From Oasisia sp. SBJ-2009 (taxonomy: Eukaryota; Annelida; Polychaeta; Sabellida; Siboglinidae), in the NCBI GenBank assembly GCA_964017155.1, contig OZ024856.1, positions 8,011,811 through 8,075,810 on the forward strand: DNA of 64,000 nt. The letters are read 5' to 3'. Of this stretch, positions 61,181 to 64,000 are shown piece by piece (within the stretch, counting starts at the first letter, position 1; each line of letters starts with the position of its first letter). The position numbers were made by a program, and so were the translations under genes. Under the pieces are notes generated by a model. It had not been told where the DNA came from, did no database searches, and saw only the letters and a program-made list of their open reading frames with translations.

Positions 61181-64000
61181 GTGATTTTCGAAATTTCGAT
61201 AAACACCCCAAAGTGCGCTTGCGCCAATATAAGGGTATTTTCTCTTCTGAAAAATACAACGTACAAATACAGTTCGTTAGTTTTATGGATCGTCATCGGT
61301 TCCCGAACTAGAAATCGACTACAACTTGTCGAGCTTCCAAAATGGTGCCTATATTTCGGAAATTACGCTAATCACCCTCAAAGTGCACTTACGCCAAAGC
61401 AAAGTTATTTTCACATCTGAAACCTACAATGTACCACTAATCTTCGTGACATGTGTGGATTCGCATGATTCCCAGAACGAAGAGTCAAGTACAAGTGGGC
61501 GTGCTTCGATACTCGTACCTATTTTTTCGGAAATTACTGTAAACTCGCTTAAATGCGTTCGCGCCAAAATAACGGTATTGTCTCATCGGAAAACTACAAC
61601 GTAGTACCACTATAATTATATACTTTTTTTTGGATTTGCATAGGTCAGACAACAAGGAATAAAGTACAAGTGGTTGAATTTCGATATTAAAGATAGTGGC
61701 TTTGGAAATTGCGAGAAACACCCCAAAATGCGCTTATGCCAATATAAGGGTATTTTCTCTTCTGAAAAATACAACGTACAAATACAGTTCGTTAGTTTTA
61801 TGGATCGTCATCGGTTCCCGGACTAGAAATCAACTACAACTTGTCGAGCTTCCAAAATGGTGCCTATATTTCGGAAATTACGCTAATCACCCTCAAAGTG
61901 CGCTTACGCCAAAGCAAAGTTATTTTCACATCTGAAACCTACAATGTACCACTAATCTTCGTGACATGTGTGGATTCGCATGATTCCCAGAACGAAGAGT
62001 CAAGTACAAGTGGGCGTGCTTCGATACTCGTACCTATTTTTTCGGAAATTACTGTAAACTCGCTTAAATGCGTTCGCGCCAAAATAACGGTATTGTCTCA
62101 TCGGAAAACTACAACGTAGTACCACTATAATTATATACTTTTTTTTGGATTTGCATAGGCCAGACAACGAGGAATAAAGTACAAGTGGTTGAATTTCGAT
62201 ACTAATAGATAGTGGCTTTGGAAATTGCGAGAAACACCCCAAAATGCGCTTACGCCAATATAAGGGTATTTTCTCTTCTGAAAAATACAACTTACCAATA
62301 CAGTTCGTTAGTTTTATGGATCGTCATCGGTTCCCGGACTAGAAATCAATTACAGCTTGTCGAGCTTCCAAAATGGTGCCTATATTTCGGAAATTACGCT
62401 AATCACCCTCAAAGTTCGCTTACGCCAATGCAAAGTTATTTTCACATCTGAAACCTACAATGTTCCACTACTATTCGTGACCTTTGTGGATTCGCGTGGT
62501 TCCCAGGGCGAAGAGTCATGTACAAGTGGTCGTGCTTCGATACGCGTACCTATTTTTTTCGGAAATTACGTTAAACTCCCTTAAATGCGTTCGCGCCAAA
62601 TTAACGGTATTATCTCATCGGAAAACTACATCGTAGTACGACTATATTAAGATACTTTTTTTGGATTTGTATAGTCCAGGCAACGAGGAATAAAGTGCAC
62701 GGGGTTGAATTTCGATACTAATAGATAGTGATTTTCGAAATTTCGTTAAACACCCCAAAGTGCGCTTGCGCCAATATAAGGGTATTTTCTCTTCTGAAAA
62801 ATACAACGTACAAATACAGTTCGTTAGTTTTATGGATCGTCATCGGTTCCCGAACTAGAAATCGACTACAACTTGTCGAGCTTCCAAAATGGTGCCTATA
62901 TTTCGGAAATTACGCTAATCACCCTCAAAGTGCGCTTACGCCAATGCAAAGTTATTTTCACATCTGAAACCTACAATGTACCACTACTCTTCGTGACATG
63001 TGTGGATTCGCATGATTCCCAGAACGAAGAGTCAAGTACAAGTGGGCGTGCTTCGATACTCGTACCTATTTTTTCCGAAATTACTGTAAACTCGCTTAAA
63101 TGCGTTCGCGCCAAAACAACGGTATTGTCTCATCGGAAAACTACAACGTAGTACCACTATAATTAGATACTTTTTTTTGGATTTGCACAGGCCAGACAAC
63201 GAGGAATAAAGTACAAGTGGTTGAATTTCGATACTAATAGATAGTGGCTTTGGAAATTGCGAGAAACACCCCAAAATGCGCTTACGCCAATATAAGGGTA
63301 TTTTCTCTTCTGAAAAATACAACTTACCAATACAGTTCGTTAGTTTTATGGATCGTCATCGGTTCCCGGACTAGAAATCAATTACAACTTGTCGAGCTTC
63401 CAAAATGGTGCCTATATTTCGGAAATTACGCTAATCACCCTCAAAGTGCGCTTACGCCAATGCAAAGTAATTTTCCCATCTGACACCTACAATGTACCAC
63501 TACTATTCGTGACATTTGTGGATTCGCATGGTTCCCAGGGCGAAGAGTCAAGTACAAGTGGTCCTGCTTCGATACGCGTACCTATTTTTTTGGAAATTAC
63601 GTTAAACTCCCTTAAATGCGTTCGCGCCAAAATAACGGTATTGTCTCATCGGAAAACTACAACGTAGTACCACTATAATTATATACTTTTTTTTGGATTT
63701 GCATAGGTCAGACAACAAGGAATAAAGTACAAGTGGTTGAATTTCGATACTAAAAGATAGTGGCTTTGGAAATTGCGAGAAACACCCCAAAATGCGCTTA
63801 CGCCAATATAAGGGTATTTTCTCTTCTGAAAAATACAACGTACAAATACAGTTCGTTAGTTTTATGGATCGTCATCGGTTCCCGGACTAGAAATCAACTA
63901 CAACTTGTCGAGCTTCCAAAATGGTGCCTATATTTCGGAAATTACGCTAATCACCCTCAAAGTGCACTTACGCCAATGCAAAGTAATTTTCACATCTGAA
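61181..64000 (+). repeat. 7-monomer HOR (3,609 bp), partial copy 2
   Basis: Monomer starts are 61181, 61696, 62212, 62728, 63244 and 63760; the window ends inside the sixth. All marks of copy 1 recur at +3,609, including the chimeric monomer 63244 (partner of 59635). The unit probably continues beyond the window. Confidence 0.92.

Larger units (their letters stand above)
1..64000 (+). repeat. Satellite DNA array, about 515-bp monomer, about 124 head-to-tail copies
   Basis: The anchor gtggctttgg / gtgattttcg occurs at 323, 838, 1353, 1870, 2387 and so on to 63,760, 124 times, with every spacing between 514 and 517 bases. The constant spacing leaves no room for an inserted element, gene or inversion. 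Copies are very similar over their full length, and all lie on the same strand. Most of the length variation comes from one poly(T) run of 7, 8 or 9 bases. Arrays like this are known from centromeric, pericentromeric and subtelomeric heterochromatin of eukaryotes; which of these applies cannot be read from the sequence. Both ends of the window cut through monomers, so the real array is longer. I do not recognise the family. The phase used for monomer boundaries is arbitrary. Confidence 0.99.

Noticed and set aside
1..64000. Several hundred open reading frames of 60-108 codons, on both strands, with near-identical proteins in each monomer
   Set aside because: They repeat only because the DNA repeats. 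Two forward frames and one or two reverse frames overlap in the same bases, single-base changes in T runs shift or truncate them (for example monomers 18888 and 60667), most forward starts are not ATG, and no known domain, signal peptide or conserved motif is visible.
1..64000. CRISPR array or other prokaryotic repeat system
   Set aside because: The repeat is 515 bp with no unique spacers, there are no cas-like genes, and the HOR structure is typical of eukaryotic satellites.
1..64000. A legume subtelomeric or centromeric satellite with a period near 500 bp (for example the 528-bp khipu of common bean)
   Set aside because: Only the approximate length is similar. I cannot compare sequences from memory, so no family was assigned. 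A direct alignment would settle it.
1..64000. Telomeric repeats (TTAGG, TTAGGG, TTTAGGG in tandem)
   Set aside because: No tandem run of any of these was seen, so there is no direct evidence of a chromosome end.

Overview
The whole 64,000-base window is one uninterrupted head-to-tail satellite DNA array. No protein-coding gene, RNA gene, transposon, CRISPR array or unique sequence could be supported anywhere. A fixed anchor (gtggctttgg or gtgattttcg) recurs 124 times, from position 323 to 63,760, always 514-517 bases apart and always in the same orientation. A monomer of about 515 bp therefore fills the window from end to end.

The array is organised at three levels. First, each 515-bp monomer consists of three diverged but homologous subunits of 168, 171 and 176 bp (reference copy 3424-3938), so the ancestral unit was about 172 bp. 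Second, the monomers fall into two main sequence lineages, called type I and type II here, plus chimeras between them. Third, the monomers form higher-order repeats (HORs) whose unit size changes along the window: a 9-monomer derivative (1-1529), two copies of a 13-monomer, 6,705-bp unit (1530-14939), nearly five copies of an 8-monomer, 4,126-bp unit (about 15.28-34.88 kb), nearly three copies of a 6-monomer, 3,095-bp unit (34.88-43.64 kb), nearly two copies of a different 8-monomer, 4,127-bp unit (43.65-51.38 kb), a mosaic zone (51.4-57.6 kb), and nearly two copies of a 7-monomer, 3,609-bp unit (57.57-64 kb). Several block junctions fall inside chimeric monomers whose breakpoints can be placed within 20-90 bases. 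This is what unequal crossing-over and gene conversion would leave.

The organism is a eukaryote, because long homogeneous satellite arrays with HOR structure are typical of centromeric, pericentromeric or subtelomeric heterochromatin. The species cannot be named. The sequence does not look like primate alpha satellite despite the similar subunit length. CpG is not depleted (30 CpG counted by hand in one 515-bp monomer at about 40% GC), which fits weakly with a lineage or locus having little CpG methylation. No telomeric repeat or exact CENP-B box was seen, so the chromosomal location is open.

Short open reading frames (60-108 codons) recur in every monomer on both strands. They are by-products of the repeat: they overlap each other, run on both strands and are broken by single-base length changes. 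They are not annotated as genes.
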